Below, piece by piece: positions 62,791 to 64,000 of a DNA stretch of 64,000 nucleotides (positions within the stretch are counted from its first letter, which is position 1; the number at the start of each line of letters is the position of its first letter). A model generated the notes under the pieces. It worked only from the letters and a program-made list of their open reading frames with translations, did no database searches and had not been told where the DNA came from. A program made the translations under genes and the position numbers. Origin of the DNA: Bacteroidia bacterium (GTDB taxonomy: Bacteria > Bacteroidota > Bacteroidia > UBA4408); the NCBI GenBank assembly GCA_020845635.1, contig JADLFI010000039.1, forward strand, positions 1-64,000, written 5' to 3'.

Positions 62791-64000
62791 ATGATAAGGA
62801 ATATTAAATCATACTGCAAATCGTATAAATCAATATTAATAATTGTATTGGCCGGATTACTTGCACGATTAATATTTACATGGTTTATAGCACCATCCTT
62901 TTTTAACAGAGAATATATTGAAATTGATAATGACACCCCTATTTGGATGGCCTCCTTGGCAAATTTACTATTAAATGGAGAGCTTAGCTCTAACCTTAGT
63001 AATGAAATGGCCTCTTATGGTCGTATGCCCGGCTACTCATTTTTTTTTCTACCTCCTTTTGGATTGGCTACTCTTATATACAACATAAAGGGTTTTGACA
63101 GCACAAATCCTGAGATATGGTTTCTAATAATAAAAATTACAGCATATACACAAATTGTTTTAGACAGTATTAGTATATTTTTGATTTACTATTTTTCACT
63201 CAAAACCATAAAACAACATAGTGTTGCAATTATTTCAGCATTGCTTTATGCCTTCTATCCTTTTGTAATCGTATGGAATCCGGTGTGCTATGCTGAAATA
63301 CCATCTATATTTTTTGCCCTATTGGCTCTGTCCATTATAGTGGGTTCCGATAAGAAAATTTATTGGGCTTTAGCCGGGTTTTCTATGGGTTTCTCCATAC
63401 TGAATAAACCACAATATGCTATCCTTGTTCCTTTGATATTATTGCTTATTCACTCAAAGTATAAAGATAATAGTGGAACTAATCTTAAACATTTTTTGGT
63501 ATTTATAGTTTGCTTTGGTTTAATGTATGGTTCTTGGCCATTACGTAATTATATCAGATTTAATAAGGTTGTTTTTACCCAAGACATCAGAGCCTTTAGC
63601 AACTGGAATGTTGATGTTATGGCATTTATGCATTATATATACAGTGTAAAATCTGAATGGGAGCCTCAGTTTACTAATATTATCAAGAATCAGAAAGTAA
63701 CTTTTCCCAAAGAAGCCTACACCAATAGCCAAGATTCAATTAAGTTGGAACATGCCATAGCTTTAGCAAAAACATGTGGGGCGGGATTTAGCCAATGGAA
63801 CGGGTATTGGAAAGAACCAATTTCCCCGGGTGATAGTATGAATGATTGTTCCTCTGAAATAGCACAAATATTTAATGAATTGAGAGAAAAACAAATTAAA
63901 CAATTTCCTTTCAATTATTATGTATATGTTCCTTTGCAAAACCTAAAGAAAGCAATCTTTAAAACAGAACTGGTAAATAAAAATAATATCATGGGTAAGG
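62791..64000 (+). CDS. GT39/PMT-like membrane glycosyltransferase, cut by window end
   Basis: An open frame from the ATG at 62791 continues to the last base (403 codons, no stop). It begins with an N-terminal helix (ILIIVLAGLLARLIFTWFIA), then DNDTPIWMASLANLLLNGEL, the loop MPGYSFFFLPPFG and several more helices, then WPLRNYIRF. This is the layout of GT39/ArnT-type enzymes, which move sugars from polyprenyl phosphate at the periplasmic face. The acidic DND near the first loop is where the catalytic aspartate lies in that family. It is the last gene of the polysaccharide-type run. Confidence 0.82.
   Translation, partial: MIRNIKSYCKSYKSILIIVLAGLLARLIFTWFIAPSFFNREYIEIDNDTPIWMASLANLLLNGELSSNLSNEMASYGRMPGYSFFFLPPFGLATLIYNIKGFDSTNPEIWFLIIKITAYTQIVLDSISIFLIYYFSLKTIKQHSVAIISALLYAFYPFVIVWNPVCYAEIPSIFFALLALSIIVGSDKKIYWALAGFSMGFSILNKPQYAILVPLILLLIHSKYKDNSGTNLKHFLVFIVCFGLMYGSWPLRNYIRFNKVVFTQDIRAFSNWNVDVMAFMHYIYSVKSEWEPQFTNIIKNQKVTFPKEAYTNSQDSIKLEHAIALAKTCGAGFSQWNGYWKEPISPGDSMNDCSSEIAQIFNELREKQIKQFPFNYYVYVPLQNLKKAIFKTELVNKNNIMGK

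Overview
The window looks like a chromosomal segment of an AT-rich member of the Bacteroidota. The evidence is two secreted proteins with type IX secretion (T9SS) C-terminal sorting domains, a PorE-like TPR/beta-propeller/OmpA protein, a TPR-membrane-LuxR regulator, TAnnTTTG promoter boxes with few Shine-Dalgarno sites, and an alternative complex III (Act) cluster joined to an aa3-type cytochrome oxidase. Order-level placement is not possible by eye. No rRNA, tRNA or CRISPR array was seen.

Layout. (a) 0.3-5.0 kb: TPR/LuxR regulator, truA and an MsbA-type ABC exporter. (b) 5.0-9.6 kb: a gene-poor, decayed stretch. It holds the wreck of a type I restriction-modification locus (hsdR with its middle deleted, a dead IS200/RAYT-like transposase gene, paired hairpins and an hsdS fragment), then a T9SS cargo protein, a small lipoprotein and a zinc-ribbon protein. 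(c) 9.6-14.3 kb, minus strand: PorE-like and AsmA-like envelope genes. (d) 14.6-19.4 kb, minus strand: lipoprotein, amino-acid permease, panB and an aminotransferase. (e) 19.9-23.4 kb: a WlbA/WlbB-like sugar pair and a T9SS protein with a 330-bp tandem duplication. (f) 23.6-31.3 kb: class V aminotransferase, 3-hydroxyacyl-CoA dehydrogenase, YceI protein and an alpha-2-macroglobulin with a thioester. (g) 31.4-42.7 kb, minus strand: actABCDEF-coxBA. (h) 43.1-49.1 kb, minus strand: dnaX, M16 peptidase and icd. (i) 49.9-53.8 kb, minus strand: the rest of the oxidase genes (coxC, coxD, a SCO-like protein, DUF420, a CxxC membrane protein) after a YkgJ/lipoprotein pair. (j) 54.0-57.0 kb: GH25 lysozyme, a flavoprotein oxidoreductase and rsmI. 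(k) 57.6-64.0 kb: a surface-polysaccharide-type run of flippase, TonB-like, DUF502, LMW-PTP, asnB and a GT39-like enzyme cut by the window end.

Working together. The Act genes pass electrons from quinol to cytochrome c or directly to the CuA subunit of the aa3 oxidase, so regions g and i form one respiratory module split by about 7 kb of unrelated genes. Regions c, b and e link to envelope biogenesis and T9SS secretion.

Most interesting points: an 11-A tract in dnaX at the point where a gamma-like product would end, with stops in both shifted frames; a SCO-like protein and a dihydrolipoamide-dehydrogenase-like flavoprotein that both lack their hallmark cysteines; and the restriction locus relic whose transposase has lost a HUH histidine. 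I did not find a convincing, intact, undescribed defence or mobile system.
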